The notes under the pieces: model-generated
What the model saw: the letters and a program-made list of their open reading frames with translations, nothing else
Database searches by the model: none
What the model was told of the DNA's origin: nothing
In this document: positions 1 to 9,807 of the stretch, piece by piece
How positions within the stretch are numbered: the first letter of the stretch is position 1
How the letters are laid out: every line of letters begins with the position of its first letter
Position numbers and translations under genes: made by a program
Source of the DNA: Sphingomonadales bacterium
GTDB taxonomy: Bacteria > Pseudomonadota > Alphaproteobacteria > Sphingomonadales > Sphingomonadaceae
NCBI GenBank assembly: GCA_027488785.1
Contig: JAIYAY010000014.1
Location: 86,617-150,616, forward strand
Length of the DNA stretch: 64,000 nt
Direction of reading: 5' to 3'

Positions 1-363
1 CTCCGCGCCTTTGACAAGATGATGACCGAACGCGGCGTCCGTCCCACGGCCTTGCACCCAATCTGGAATGTCGCGGGCTTTGCGCTTGGCGCTGTCTCTG
101 CGGCCATCGGGCCGGAGGCGGCCATGGCGTGTACCGTCGCTGTGGAGACCGAAATTGACCGCCATTATAGCGAGCAGCTGGCCGAAATTGGCGACAGCGA
201 TCCGGAATTATCAGCGATGATCGCGGATTTTCAGGCCGATGAATTGGAGCATAAGGCGACGGCCTTGGAGCAAGGCGCGGAACGTGCACCTGCTTATCCG
301 TTGATGAGCGCCTTGGTTCGCATGGGGTGCCGGACCGCCATTGCCGTGTCGAAACATATTTAG
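1..363 (+). CDS. coq7: Demethoxyubiquinone hydroxylase COQ7, C-terminal part (5' end outside window)
   Basis: The reading frame is open from base 1, so the gene starts before the window; about 120 C-terminal residues are visible and end at a TAG. COQ7 is a membrane-associated di-iron monooxygenase that hydroxylates demethoxyubiquinone in ubiquinone synthesis. The stretch with GFALGAVSAAIG and AMACTVAVETEIDRHY and the later ELEHK (an ExxH iron-ligand motif) match the last helices of the four-helix ferritin-like fold. These E and ExxH residues are the expected second half of the di-iron site. The N-terminal ligands cannot be checked. The assignment is by family motif and is strong. Confidence 0.9.
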   Translation, partial: LRAFDKMMTERGVRPTALHPIWNVAGFALGAVSAAIGPEAAMACTVAVETEIDRHYSEQLAEIGDSDPELSAMIADFQADELEHKATALEQGAERAPAYPLMSALVRMGCRTAIAVSKHI

Positions 364-426
364 CTTCATAAAGCATTCAGCCGGCAATGTTCAAAAGCAG
401 GCAAACAGTTATTTGGAGATGATCTC

Positions 427-1014
427 GTGAAAGCAATGACCAAAATTTCGCTCGCGAGCATCGCCTTGATGCTATCGGCTCAGGCACCGGCGCAGGATAG
501 GCCGACTGCGAAGCCGGGTGATGAGAAAATCAATCAGCTTATCATTTATGGCGATGACAAATGCCCCGAAAGTGTGGGCGATGAGATCGTTGTCTGCGCG
601 CGTATGGGGGAGGCGGACCGCTATCGCATCCCGACCAATTTGCGCGGCGACCCCAATGACCCGCGCAACCAAGCGATGTCCGAGCGGATTAAATCTTACG
701 AATATGTCGCCGCAAGCGGCACGATGAGCTGCTCCCCCTCTGGCGCTGGCGGTTTTACTGGTTGCGGCTTGTCGGAGATAAACAAGGCTTATGCCGAAAA
801 GGCACAAGACCCCGGTATTACTTTTGGACGCTTGATCGCTGCCGAACGCGCTAAGCGTATGGCCGGCATTGATGCCGAAGCTGCCGAAGTGGAAGCGCGC
901 ATCGTCGAATTTGAAAAAGCCCGCGCCGAGCGCGAAGCCAAGTTGCAGGCTGAGCTCGACGCCAAAGAAGCGGCCAGTGCAGAGGCCGAACCGCTTCCAC
1001 AGCCGAAAAGCTAA
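427..1014 (+). CDS. Secreted hypothetical protein
   Basis: 195 residues starting at GTG, with GGAG about nine bases upstream; an in-frame ATG three codons later is an alternative start. The first 22 or so residues form a signal peptide ending in AQAPAQD, so export is expected. The middle holds a Cys-containing DEIVVCAR motif and further cysteines around residues 97-109, which could form disulfides in the periplasm. The last 60 residues are a highly charged Ala/Glu/Lys/Arg helix, probably a coiled coil, ending in a Pro-rich tail. Proteins of this look are common and uncharacterised in sphingomonads. It stands alone between coq7 and the convergent DUF885 gene, with only two bases separating the two stop codons. 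No function can be assigned. Confidence 0.75.
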   Translation: MKAMTKISLASIALMLSAQAPAQDRPTAKPGDEKINQLIIYGDDKCPESVGDEIVVCARMGEADRYRIPTNLRGDPNDPRNQAMSERIKSYEYVAASGTMSCSPSGAGGFTGCGLSEINKAYAEKAQDPGITFGRLIAAERAKRMAGIDAEAAEVEARIVEFEKARAEREAKLQAELDAKEAASAEAEPLPQPKS

Positions 1015-1016
1015 AA

Positions 1017-2768
1017 TTAGCTTTTCGCTTTTTCGCCTGCGATCCAGTCCGTAATCTGCTGCTCAAGGACATCGAGCGGCACAGACCCTTGTCCAAGTAC
1101 CGCGTCATGGAATGCAGCCAGATCAAATTTGGGGCCCAGCTCTTGGGTCGCCTTGTTGCGTAATTCGCGGATTTTCAGCTCGCCCAATTTGTAAGCGAGC
1201 GCCTGACCCGGCCAGCTAATATAGCGGTTCACCTCCGCCTCGATATTGGCGGCGGATAGCGCGCTATTGTCGGTCATGAAGTCGATAGCCTGTTGTTTGC
1301 TCCACCCCTTGGCATGAATGCCTGTGTCGACCACTAAGCGGCACGCACGCCACATTTCATAGGACAGGCGACCCATGTCCTTGGCGGGCGTGTCATATAA
1401 CCCCATCTCGATACCAAGCCGTTCGGAATATAGTCCCCAGCCTTCAGTAAATGCCGTGAAGGATGCGCCATATTTTCGGAAATCTGACAAAGGCAGCTCC
1501 TGCTGCAACGCGATCTGATGATGATGCCCGGGGACCCCTTCATGCACCGATAGCGCCGGAATTTCCCAGAACGGTCGCTGGTTCAATTTCGACGTGTTCA
1601 CAAAATAAGTGCCTGAAATCCCGATTTCGGGCGAGCCCGGATTATAATAAGCCGTGGTCGTGCCTTCGGCTGTTTCGGCTGGAATTTCTTTTATGCCATA
1701 TGGCAGTCGGGGCAGACGACCGAACAGGCTGGGCATCTTACCGTCGATAATCTTGGTCACCCGCGCGACCTTCTCCATCAGTTCCTCGGGCGTTTTGGCA
1801 TAATATTGCGGGTCGGTACGCAGATGTTCAATAAAGGCTTCGCGGCTGGGATAGCCTGCCTTTTTCGCAACCTCGACCATTTCGGCGCGAATGCGCGATA
1901 CTTCGCTGAGGCCGATCTGGTGGATTTGCTCTGCGGTCAGATTGGTCGTGGTCTCTTCGCGGATGCGAAAGGCGTAATAAGCTGCGCCGTTGGGCTGTGC
2001 TGACACGCCGGGCGCCTTGGCACAAGCGGGCTTATAGCTTGCGGTGTACCACGCCAACTGCTTAGCGAGCGCCGGGTGGATGATGTTGCTGATGGTCTCT
2101 GCGGCATTGGCTGCGAGCGCTGCGAAGTCGCTTTCCGAAATGCCCTCGGGGCGCTTTGCGGCATAAGGGCCGTAAAAGCGCGACTGGCGAATGTCGGATG
2201 TGATCAGTCCGCGTACCGTACCTTCAAATCCCATCAGCGTTTCGCAAGGCTGCGTAAATTTGCCTTTGATGGCGACATTGGCGACGGCAATATTCTCGTC
2301 ATTGACGCGTCCATATTGCGCTAACCGGGCATTGTAGCTCTCAAAATCCCTCTTGGTCTTGAATGGCAAGTTGCGCGACATGCTCGCGAGTTGTTGGTGC
2401 CAGCTCGAATAGGTCGTGAAGTTGATAGCCCGCTGCCCAAACTGATTGCCTTCGATGGTGGACACCAATGATCGCCTTAATATGCCCGCCTCCACCTTTG
2501 ACGCTGCACTCAACGCATTTGCAGGAATGGCATCCAGACGCTTGAGAAATTTTGCGGCATCGGCGGCTCTGCGATCCTGTGCTGCCAATGTATAATCGCC
2601 CAGCTCAGTGGCATAGTCATTCACCCCCAGCGCGCTGGCGTAGACGGGAGATTCTTTCAACGTCGTCGCCCAGACATCATCGACCAAAGCGGTGAGATCA
2701 TTATTGGCGTCAGCATAAACAGGCGCCGAAAGCACAAATAAGGATCCGGCGATTAACAGGCTACGCAT
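1017..2768 (-). CDS. DUF885 family secreted protein (putative metallopeptidase-like hydrolase)
   Basis: 583 residues with an N-terminal signal peptide cleaved after PVYA, so a periplasmic protein. The family marker HEGVPGHHHQ lies at residues 409-418, followed some 25-30 residues later by TEGWGLYSE. This His-Glu...His plus distal Glu arrangement is typical of DUF885, which is related to the gluzincin-type peptidases; substrates are not established for most members. The length (about 580-600) is normal for the family. It is monocistronic and convergent with the gene to its left. Peptidase activity is inferred from the motif only. Confidence 0.85.
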   Translation of the reverse strand: MRSLLIAGSLFVLSAPVYADANNDLTALVDDVWATTLKESPVYASALGVNDYATELGDYTLAAQDRRAADAAKFLKRLDAIPANALSAASKVEAGILRRSLVSTIEGNQFGQRAINFTTYSSWHQQLASMSRNLPFKTKRDFESYNARLAQYGRVNDENIAVANVAIKGKFTQPCETLMGFEGTVRGLITSDIRQSRFYGPYAAKRPEGISESDFAALAANAAETISNIIHPALAKQLAWYTASYKPACAKAPGVSAQPNGAAYYAFRIREETTTNLTAEQIHQIGLSEVSRIRAEMVEVAKKAGYPSREAFIEHLRTDPQYYAKTPEELMEKVARVTKIIDGKMPSLFGRLPRLPYGIKEIPAETAEGTTTAYYNPGSPEIGISGTYFVNTSKLNQRPFWEIPALSVHEGVPGHHHQIALQQELPLSDFRKYGASFTAFTEGWGLYSERLGIEMGLYDTPAKDMGRLSYEMWRACRLVVDTGIHAKGWSKQQAIDFMTDNSALSAANIEAEVNRYISWPGQALAYKLGELKIRELRNKATQELGPKFDLAAFHDAVLGQGSVPLDVLEQQITDWIAGEKAKS

Positions 2769-2881
2769 AAAAAGGCTTCTCCGTCACAAGTCCAAGTGAC
2801 GAGTAAAGCAGGGAAAGTGGCAATTGACCAGCGGCGATTCGGTAAGCGCATCGGGCCCGGCCGCGTGCATCACATCATTTT

Positions 2882-5800
2882 TTACTCGGCGGCTTCCAAT
2901 GCTTCATGGTCGGACAGTGGCTGGCTAAGCCGTGGGAGCATTTCCTTTGGACAAATCTGCCAGAATTCGCCGCGCCTGCGATCCCAATCTTCAATGATCG
3001 ATTTCGACCAAGCGCTGTCGGTTTTTTCGGCATGTGCAGTAATCAGGGCCTTAAGCTCTTCTTCCCAATAAGTGCTTTCAAGGCGCTGCCATATGATGCT
3101 GTCGGGGTTGGCCATGTCGGCAAAGTCGCGTTCGGTATCGAGCACGAATGCCATACCGCCGGTCATACCGGCGCCAAAATTGCTGCCGACTTTGCCCAAG
3201 ATAACCGCCATACCGCCGGTCATATATTCAAGGCCATTGGATCCGCAGCCTTCCACCACGACATGCGCGCCCGAATTGCGCACGGCAAAGCGTTCACCCG
3301 CTTGTCCTGCCGCGAACAAGCGACCTGATGTTGCGCCATAGAGCACAGTGTTGCCGATGATGCTATTTTGCTGGCTGGTCAGCGGGCTGCTGACCGTTGG
3401 CCGTATGATGATCGTCCCGCCCGACAGGCCCTTGCCGACATAATCATTGGCATCGCCAAAGACTTCTAAGGTAATGCCCTGGCACAAAAACGCGCCCAGC
3501 GACTGGCCAGCAGAACCCCGCAAACGCACATGGACATGCCCTTCGGACAAGTCCTTCATACCATATAGCCGCGTGATTTCGGAGCTCAACCTTGTGCCCA
3601 CCGCACGGTGGGTGTTGCGGACATTATAGGTCAGCTGCATCTTCTCACGCCGCTCGAACACTGGCCGCGCATCATGGATCATCTGCGCATCCAGGCTGTC
3701 GGGCACTTCATTGCGGAAGGTCGGAATGCTGAAACGGCGCGCGCTGTCGGGCGCGTCGACCTTGGCCAAAATCGGGTTGAGATCGAGATCATCGAGATGC
3801 TCGGCCCCACGGCTAACCTGCCGAAGCAGTTCTGTGCGACCAATCACTTCATCAAGGCTGCGATAGCCCAGCTTCGCTAATATCTCGCGGACTTCTTCGG
3901 CGATGAAGGTCATCAAGTTGATAACCTTTTCCGGCGTGCCCGTGAATTTTTTGCGCAACGCCTCATCCTGAACGCACACGCCCACGGGGCAGGTGTTTGA
4001 ATGGCATTGCCGCACCATGATGCAGCCCATGGCGACAAGGCTGAGCGTTCCAATGCCAAATTCTTCGGCACCCAAAATCGCGGCGACCACAATGTCACGT
4101 CCGGTTTTCAAACCACCATCGGTTCGCAACTTTACCCGATGGCGAAGGCCGTTCAGCGTGAGTACTTGGTTCGCCTCGGACAAGCCCATTTCCCATGGCG
4201 TGCCCGCATATTTGATGCTGGTTTGCGGGCTTGCACCCGTTCCTCCGACATTGCCGGAGACCAAGATAACATCGGCATGTGCCTTTGCCACGCCCGCTGC
4301 AATTGTGCCAATGCCCGCCGCGCTGACCAGCTTCACACAGACCCGCGCGCGCGGGTTAATCTGCTTAAGGTCGTAAATCAGCTGCGCCAGATCTTCGATC
4401 GAGTAAATGTCGTGATGCGGCGGCGGAGAAATCAGCGTTACGCCCGGTGTCGAGTGCCGCAGACGCGCGATCATTTCGGTCACTTTGAAACCCGGCAATT
4501 GCCCGCCTTCACCCGGCTTTGCGCCCTGTGCCACCTTGATTTCAATTTCTTCACACGCGCCTAGATATTCAGCCGTGACGCCAAAGCGGCCGCTGGCGAT
4601 CTGTTTGATGACGCTATTGGCATTGTCGCCATTTTCATAAGGCTTGAAGCGCTTGCTGTCTTCACCGCCTTCACCCGAAACGGCCTTTGCGCCGATGCGG
4701 TTCATGGCGATAGCAAGCGTTTCATGCGCCTCTGGCGACAGCGCGCCAAGCGACATTCCGGGCGTTACGAAACGCTTACGGATTTCGGTGATTGCTTCAA
4801 CCTCGTCAATCGCGACAGGTTCTTTGGCGAAGTTGAATTCCAGCAAATCGCGCAAGTAAATCGGCGGCAGCTCCTTCACGCCTTGCGCAAATTGTGTGTA
4901 GGTCGAGTAGCTGTCATTCGCGACTGCGCTCTGCAGCAAATGCATCAAGCCAGCGGAATAGGCATGTGCTTCCCCGCCGTTGCGTTGCTTGTAAAATCCG
5001 CCGACGGGCAAGCGCGCAACGGCGGTATCGAACGCATCATCATGTCGGTCGCGCGCATTGACATATAAGGAATGATAACCCTCGCCCGAAATCTTGTTGG
5101 GCATGCCGGGGAAGAAGTCGTTGACCAACGCGCGCGACAAGCCAACTGCCTCAAAATTATATCCGCCACGGTAGCTGGAGATAACGGCAATGCCCATTTT
5201 GGACATAATTTTCAGCAGACCTTCGTTAATCGCGGTCCGGTAATTTTCGACCGCTTGCGTCAAGGTATAACCATCGAGCAGGCCGCGAGCATGCCGATCA
5301 GCGATTACCGCTTCGGCAAGATAGGCGTTCACTGTGGTCGCGCCTACGCCAATGAGTACGGCAAAATAATGCGTGTCCAAGCACTCGGCGGAGCGGACAT
5401 TGATGGACGAATAGCTGCGTAGGCCATTGCGGACCAAGTGCGTGTGCACGGCAGCCGCCGCGAGGATCATCGCGATGCCCACGCGATCCGCACTGATATT
5501 CTCGTCGGTCAGGAATAGTTCGGATTTGCCCATGCGCACCGCGGCCACCGCTTCTTCACGGATCCGTGCGATGGCGGCACGCAGGCCCTCTTGCCCGGTG
5601 GAGACATCATAAGTGCAATCAATCTCAGCACCCAGTGGCCCGAACGCAGCCTTGAGCCTGCGCCAATCGCGTGCTGTCAGGACGGGGCTGTCGAGTACCA
5701 AAACATCGGCATTCTGGCTCTTCTCTTCCAAGATATTGGCAAGGTTGGAGAAGCGCGTTTTCAGGCTCATCACATGCCGTTCCCGCAAGCTGTCGATTGG

Positions 5801-7408
5801 CGGGTTGGTGACTTGGCTGAAATTCTGGCGGAAGAATTGGCTGATCAGGCGCGGCTTGTCGCTGATGACGGCAAGTGGTGTGTCGTCGCCCATCGATCCA
5901 ATGGCTTCCTTGCCATCTTCGATCATCGGTGCCAGGATCATTTCGATATCTTCCAATGTCATGCCAGCGGCAATCTGACGCTTGGTGAGTTCCGCGCGCG
6001 ACCAGGCGGGTACGCTGTCTTCGCCAACCTCAGGCAAGTCAGTGATACGGCGGAAGCCGCCGACCAGTGCACCATAATCCTGTTCGGCCGAAATGCGGTC
6101 CTTCAACTCGCCATCGCGGTATAATTTGCCTTCATCCAAATTGACGGCAATCATTTGTCCCGGGCCAAGGCGGCCTTTTTCCAATATCGTCGTTTCAGGT
6201 AGGACGACCATTCCGGTTTCCGAACCGATCACCAGCAAATTGTCCGAGGTGCGGCTATAGCGCAACGGACGCAGCGCGTTGCGGTCAACGCCAGCAACGG
6301 CCCATCGGCCATCGGTCATCGCCAAAGCGGCAGGGCCATCCCATGGCTCCATGACGCTGGCCATATATTCATACATCGCGCGGTGGGTGGCCGGCAAATT
6401 GGGGTTCGACTGCCATGCTTCGGGGATCAGCATGAGCTTGGCCGTCGGCGCTTCCTTGCCTGACCGGACCAAGGTTTCAAATACCGCATCCAAGGCGGCA
6501 GTGTCCGATGACCCGGCTGGAATGACAGGTTTGATATCATCCGACTGCGCGCCAAAGGCGATGCTGGCCATCTTGATCTCGTGGCTCTTCATCCAATTTT
6601 GGTTGCCACGGATGGTGTTAATTTCACCATTATGCGCAAGGCCGCGGAAGGGCTGCGCCAACCACCATTGCGGGAATGTGTTGGTCGAATAACGCTGATG
6701 GAAAATCGCAACGCGGCTTTCAAAACGGTCATCTTGCAGGTCGGGATAAAATACCGATAGCGACTCTGCAAGGAACAGGCCCTTGTAGACAATCGACCGG
6801 CACGACAGCGAGCAGATATAGAAATCGCGGATTTGGGCGGCGATAATCTTCTTTTCGATCCGGCGGCGGACCAAGTAGAGTTTCTTTTCAAACTCGGTTG
6901 CGTCGACTTCTTCAGGCATGGGGCCGGCGATCATGATCTGCTCAATCTCGGGCCGCGTCGCTTGTGCTTTATCGCCGATCACCGACACATCGACGGGCAC
7001 CTGACGCCAGCCATAAATGGTGTAGCCCGCGTCGATAATCTCCGCCTCGACAATCGTGCGGCAATTTTCTTGCGCGTTAAGGTCGGTGCGCGGCAGGAAC
7101 ACCATGCCAACCGCCAACCGGTTGGGCATGGGACGGTGGCCGCTATCCGAAATCGCATCGTCGAAAAAGCGGACGGGCAAGTCGATATGCAGGCCTGCGC
7201 CATCGCCGGTCTTGCCATCGGCGTCGACCGCGCCGCGATGCCAGACGGCCTTCAACGCCTCAATCCCTGCCGCCACAACCCGCCGTGACGGCTTGCCATC
7301 GGTTGCCGCAATCAACCCAACGCCGCAGGCATCGCCCTCGGACTCCGGATGATACATGCCTTCACGGGCAAGACGTTCATGTTCGGGGGTGGGGAAGAAT
7401 ATAGTCAT
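2882..7408 (-). CDS. gltB: Glutamate synthase (NADPH) large subunit
   Basis: 1508 residues. It transfers the amide nitrogen of glutamine to 2-oxoglutarate, giving two glutamates, together with GltD. An open frame continues further upstream, but the ATG at 7408 is preferred: it overlaps the gltD stop as ATGA, and it places the nucleophile Cys at residue 28 (DACGVGLIA) after a short propeptide, as in the GATase type 2 family. The order is GATase domain, central domain, FMN-binding synthase domain, and a C-terminal beta-helix domain rich in Gly repeats. The Cys cluster CHSNTCPVGVC near residues 1130-1142 supplies the 3Fe-4S ligands. It is translationally coupled to gltD upstream. Confidence 0.97.
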   Translation of the reverse strand: MTIFFPTPEHERLAREGMYHPESEGDACGVGLIAATDGKPSRRVVAAGIEALKAVWHRGAVDADGKTGDGAGLHIDLPVRFFDDAISDSGHRPMPNRLAVGMVFLPRTDLNAQENCRTIVEAEIIDAGYTIYGWRQVPVDVSVIGDKAQATRPEIEQIMIAGPMPEEVDATEFEKKLYLVRRRIEKKIIAAQIRDFYICSLSCRSIVYKGLFLAESLSVFYPDLQDDRFESRVAIFHQRYSTNTFPQWWLAQPFRGLAHNGEINTIRGNQNWMKSHEIKMASIAFGAQSDDIKPVIPAGSSDTAALDAVFETLVRSGKEAPTAKLMLIPEAWQSNPNLPATHRAMYEYMASVMEPWDGPAALAMTDGRWAVAGVDRNALRPLRYSRTSDNLLVIGSETGMVVLPETTILEKGRLGPGQMIAVNLDEGKLYRDGELKDRISAEQDYGALVGGFRRITDLPEVGEDSVPAWSRAELTKRQIAAGMTLEDIEMILAPMIEDGKEAIGSMGDDTPLAVISDKPRLISQFFRQNFSQVTNPPIDSLRERHVMSLKTRFSNLANILEEKSQNADVLVLDSPVLTARDWRRLKAAFGPLGAEIDCTYDVSTGQEGLRAAIARIREEAVAAVRMGKSELFLTDENISADRVGIAMILAAAAVHTHLVRNGLRSYSSINVRSAECLDTHYFAVLIGVGATTVNAYLAEAVIADRHARGLLDGYTLTQAVENYRTAINEGLLKIMSKMGIAVISSYRGGYNFEAVGLSRALVNDFFPGMPNKISGEGYHSLYVNARDRHDDAFDTAVARLPVGGFYKQRNGGEAHAYSAGLMHLLQSAVANDSYSTYTQFAQGVKELPPIYLRDLLEFNFAKEPVAIDEVEAITEIRKRFVTPGMSLGALSPEAHETLAIAMNRIGAKAVSGEGGEDSKRFKPYENGDNANSVIKQIASGRFGVTAEYLGACEEIEIKVAQGAKPGEGGQLPGFKVTEMIARLRHSTPGVTLISPPPHHDIYSIEDLAQLIYDLKQINPRARVCVKLVSAAGIGTIAAGVAKAHADVILVSGNVGGTGASPQTSIKYAGTPWEMGLSEANQVLTLNGLRHRVKLRTDGGLKTGRDIVVAAILGAEEFGIGTLSLVAMGCIMVRQCHSNTCPVGVCVQDEALRKKFTGTPEKVINLMTFIAEEVREILAKLGYRSLDEVIGRTELLRQVSRGAEHLDDLDLNPILAKVDAPDSARRFSIPTFRNEVPDSLDAQMIHDARPVFERREKMQLTYNVRNTHRAVGTRLSSEITRLYGMKDLSEGHVHVRLRGSAGQSLGAFLCQGITLEVFGDANDYVGKGLSGGTIIIRPTVSSPLTSQQNSIIGNTVLYGATSGRLFAAGQAGERFAVRNSGAHVVVEGCGSNGLEYMTGGMAVILGKVGSNFGAGMTGGMAFVLDTERDFADMANPDSIIWQRLESTYWEEELKALITAHAEKTDSAWSKSIIEDWDRRRGEFWQICPKEMLPRLSQPLSDHEALEAAE

Positions 7409-8847
7409 GCTGCAACCTTTTCGCGGCTTGCTTTCGAATTTAGATAATTGTGCATATGCTGCGTCACATCCCGCCCATCGCGGATTGCCCAGACAACAAG
7501 GCTTGCGCCGCGTACGATGTCGCCAATGGCAAACACCCCGTCGAGGTTCGTCATCTGTGTTGTGTGATCGACACGCACAGTGCCCCAACGAGTGACGTTG
7601 AGGTCAGGCGCGTTGAACAAGACGGGCAGGTCTTCGGCCTCAAAACCCAGTGCCGTAATCACCATATCGGCATTCAGCGTGAAGTCGCCCTCTGGGTCAT
7701 TTTCCGGTGTCCGGCGGCCAGAGGCATCGGGTGCGGCAAGTCGCATTTTGGAGACATGGACGCGTTCGACCTTGCCATCGCCGTCAAAGCCCTTGGGACC
7801 CGAGAGCCAGACAAACTCGACACCTTCTTCTTCGGCATTGGTCACTTCACGTTGCGACCCCGGCATATTCTCGCGGTCGCGGCGATAAAGGCACTTCACT
7901 GATTTTGCGCCTTGGCGGATCGCGGTGCGGACACAATCCATCGCAGTATCGCCGCCGCCAATGACGACGACATCTTTGCCATGCGCATTCATCGCGCCGT
8001 TTTCAAACGCAGGTACCGCATCGCCAAAGCCCTTGCGGTTGGATGCGGTGAGATAATCTAGCGCCGGAACAATCCCTTCTAGCCCGATACCCGGCGTTGC
8101 AATGGCGCGGGCCTTATAGACGCCCGTAGCGATCAACACCGCGTCATGCTTTGCGCGCAAATCGTCCAACGACGCATCGCGACCCACTTCGAAATTGGTG
8201 TGAAAATGGATGCCAGCATCCTCAAGCCGTTTGACGCGGCGCATGACGACGTCTTTCTCCAGCTTGAAACCGGGGATGCCATAAGTCAGCAAACCGCCCA
8301 TGCGGTCATAGCGGTCATAGACATGGACGTCATAGCCCGCGACGCGCAGATATTCTGCTGTCGTTAGTCCGCCGGGGCCAGCACCTATGATGCCCACCGA
8401 CTGACCGCGCGATGGCCCGACCTCTAGTGGTTCAACCCAGCCCTGCTCCCATGCGGTATCGGTGATGTATTTTTCAACCGAGCCAATGGTGACTGCGTCA
8501 TGGCCCGAAAATTCAATAACGCAATTGCCCTCACATAATCGATCCTGCGGGCAGATACGGCCGCAAATTTCGGGCATGGTGCTGGTCAGGTTCGACATCT
8601 CATAGGCTTCACGCAAACGCCCTTCAGCGGTCAGGCGCAACCAATCGGGAATATGATTATGCAACGGGCAATGGACCGAACAATATGGCACACCGCATTG
8701 TGAACAGCGTGAAGCCTGATCGGCTGCTGCCGCGGGTGCATAACGATCCGCGATTTCGGCAAAATCCTCCGCGCGCAATTCGGCTTCCCGCTTATGCGGA
8801 TAAGCCTGCGGCTTCGAAACAAATTTCAGCATCGGATCTTTTGCCAC
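7405..8847 (-). CDS. gltD: Glutamate synthase (NADPH) small subunit
   Basis: 480 residues starting at GTG, with AAGGAG about eight bases upstream. It is the reductase partner of GltB and passes electrons from NADPH through FAD and 4Fe-4S clusters. The N-terminal part has the cysteine clusters CSQCGVPYCSVHC and CGRICPQDRLCEGNC. The FAD-binding motif GIIGAGPGGLTTAEYL and the NADPH motif VVVIGGGDTAMDC follow in the expected order. It is the first gene of a two-gene operon; its TGA overlaps the gltB ATG by four bases. Length and motifs are normal. The 165 bases between it and uppP show nothing I can name. Confidence 0.97.
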   Translation of the reverse strand: MAKDPMLKFVSKPQAYPHKREAELRAEDFAEIADRYAPAAAADQASRCSQCGVPYCSVHCPLHNHIPDWLRLTAEGRLREAYEMSNLTSTMPEICGRICPQDRLCEGNCVIEFSGHDAVTIGSVEKYITDTAWEQGWVEPLEVGPSRGQSVGIIGAGPGGLTTAEYLRVAGYDVHVYDRYDRMGGLLTYGIPGFKLEKDVVMRRVKRLEDAGIHFHTNFEVGRDASLDDLRAKHDAVLIATGVYKARAIATPGIGLEGIVPALDYLTASNRKGFGDAVPAFENGAMNAHGKDVVVIGGGDTAMDCVRTAIRQGAKSVKCLYRRDRENMPGSQREVTNAEEEGVEFVWLSGPKGFDGDGKVERVHVSKMRLAAPDASGRRTPENDPEGDFTLNADMVITALGFEAEDLPVLFNAPDLNVTRWGTVRVDHTTQMTNLDGVFAIGDIVRGASLVVWAIRDGRDVTQHMHNYLNSKASREKVAA

Positions 8848-9012
8848 AACACGCTCCTTCAGAAGCGCTGCGCGTAACGCGGCAAACCTGCGCTGTCACG
8901 CAGAAATCCAACAATAGGTCAGCTTTATTGACTAAATCAACCCATTTTGAGACTATAAATTAATGCCGCGCAATATTATTTCACATTAAAGGGTCCGAAT
9001 CGGAACCTATCG

Positions 9013-9807
9013 CTAATAAAGCCATATCAATGCCGCTGTCCCTGCGATGATTCGGTAATAAGCAAAAGGTGCAAAACCATATCTGCCGACAATGGCGACA
9101 AACGCTTTCACCACAACGAGCGCGACCAGAAACGCCATGGTGAAACCAATGGCGATCATCCCTAAATCATCCGCGTTCAAAAGCGCCCGGTCTTTCCATA
9201 AAGCATAGACCGTCGCTGCCATCATCGTGGGCACCGCCAAGAAGAAGGAAAATTCCGCAGCCGTCTTGCGCTCCACACCCATCATTAGGCCGCCCATGAT
9301 CGTCGCGCCCGAACGGCTCACGCCCGGCAACATCGCTGTGCATTGAACAAGGCCGATGGACAAGGCAGTGCCAAAGGGAATTTCCTCAACCGCATGAAAA
9401 CGTACTGTCTTCACCACGCGTTCCAACACAAGGATGATGATGCCGCCAACAATAAGCGCTATGGCAACAATTTCTGGCGTCTGCATCGCGGCGCGAATGG
9501 CATCATACGCCACCACACCGATCACCAAAGCAGGGGCAAAGCCTAATAGGATATTGCGCGTGAACGCGACGGAGCCAGCCTCCCGGTTCAGCAGCCCTGT
9601 GCCAACCGCCCAAAATCGCCGCCAATAAACCAATAAAACCGCCAAAATCGCACCGAGCTGGATCGCGATTTTAAAAGCGACTGAGCTATTGTCGGTAAAG
9701 CCAACCAGCTCGCCCGCCAGAATAAGATGTCCTGTCGATGATACTGGCAAAAATTCGGTTAGCCCCTCAATAAAGCCGAGGAGCAACGCGATCATTGTAT
9801 CGCTCAT
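9013..9807 (-). CDS. uppP: Undecaprenyl-diphosphatase
   Basis: 264 residues, a polytopic inner-membrane enzyme that recycles undecaprenyl diphosphate to the monophosphate carrier for peptidoglycan and polysaccharide synthesis; extra copies confer bacitracin tolerance. The two signature motifs are intact: EGLTEFLPVSSTGHL near the N terminus and PGVSRSGATIMGG in the second half, supplying the catalytic Glu, Ser and Arg. Several hydrophobic segments fit the 8-TM family. It overlaps the upstream NDUFA9-like gene by four bases, so the two are likely co-translated. Confidence 0.96.
   Translation of the reverse strand: MSDTMIALLLGFIEGLTEFLPVSSTGHLILAGELVGFTDNSSVAFKIAIQLGAILAVLLVYWRRFWAVGTGLLNREAGSVAFTRNILLGFAPALVIGVVAYDAIRAAMQTPEIVAIALIVGGIIILVLERVVKTVRFHAVEEIPFGTALSIGLVQCTAMLPGVSRSGATIMGGLMMGVERKTAAEFSFFLAVPTMMAATVYALWKDRALLNADDLGMIAIGFTMAFLVALVVVKAFVAIVGRYGFAPFAYYRIIAGTAALIWLY

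Noticed and set aside
2906..7352. Many long open frames on the plus strand opposite gltB
   Set aside because: They are antisense shadows of a high-confidence gene with intact motifs; none has a recognisable domain or a good ribosome site.
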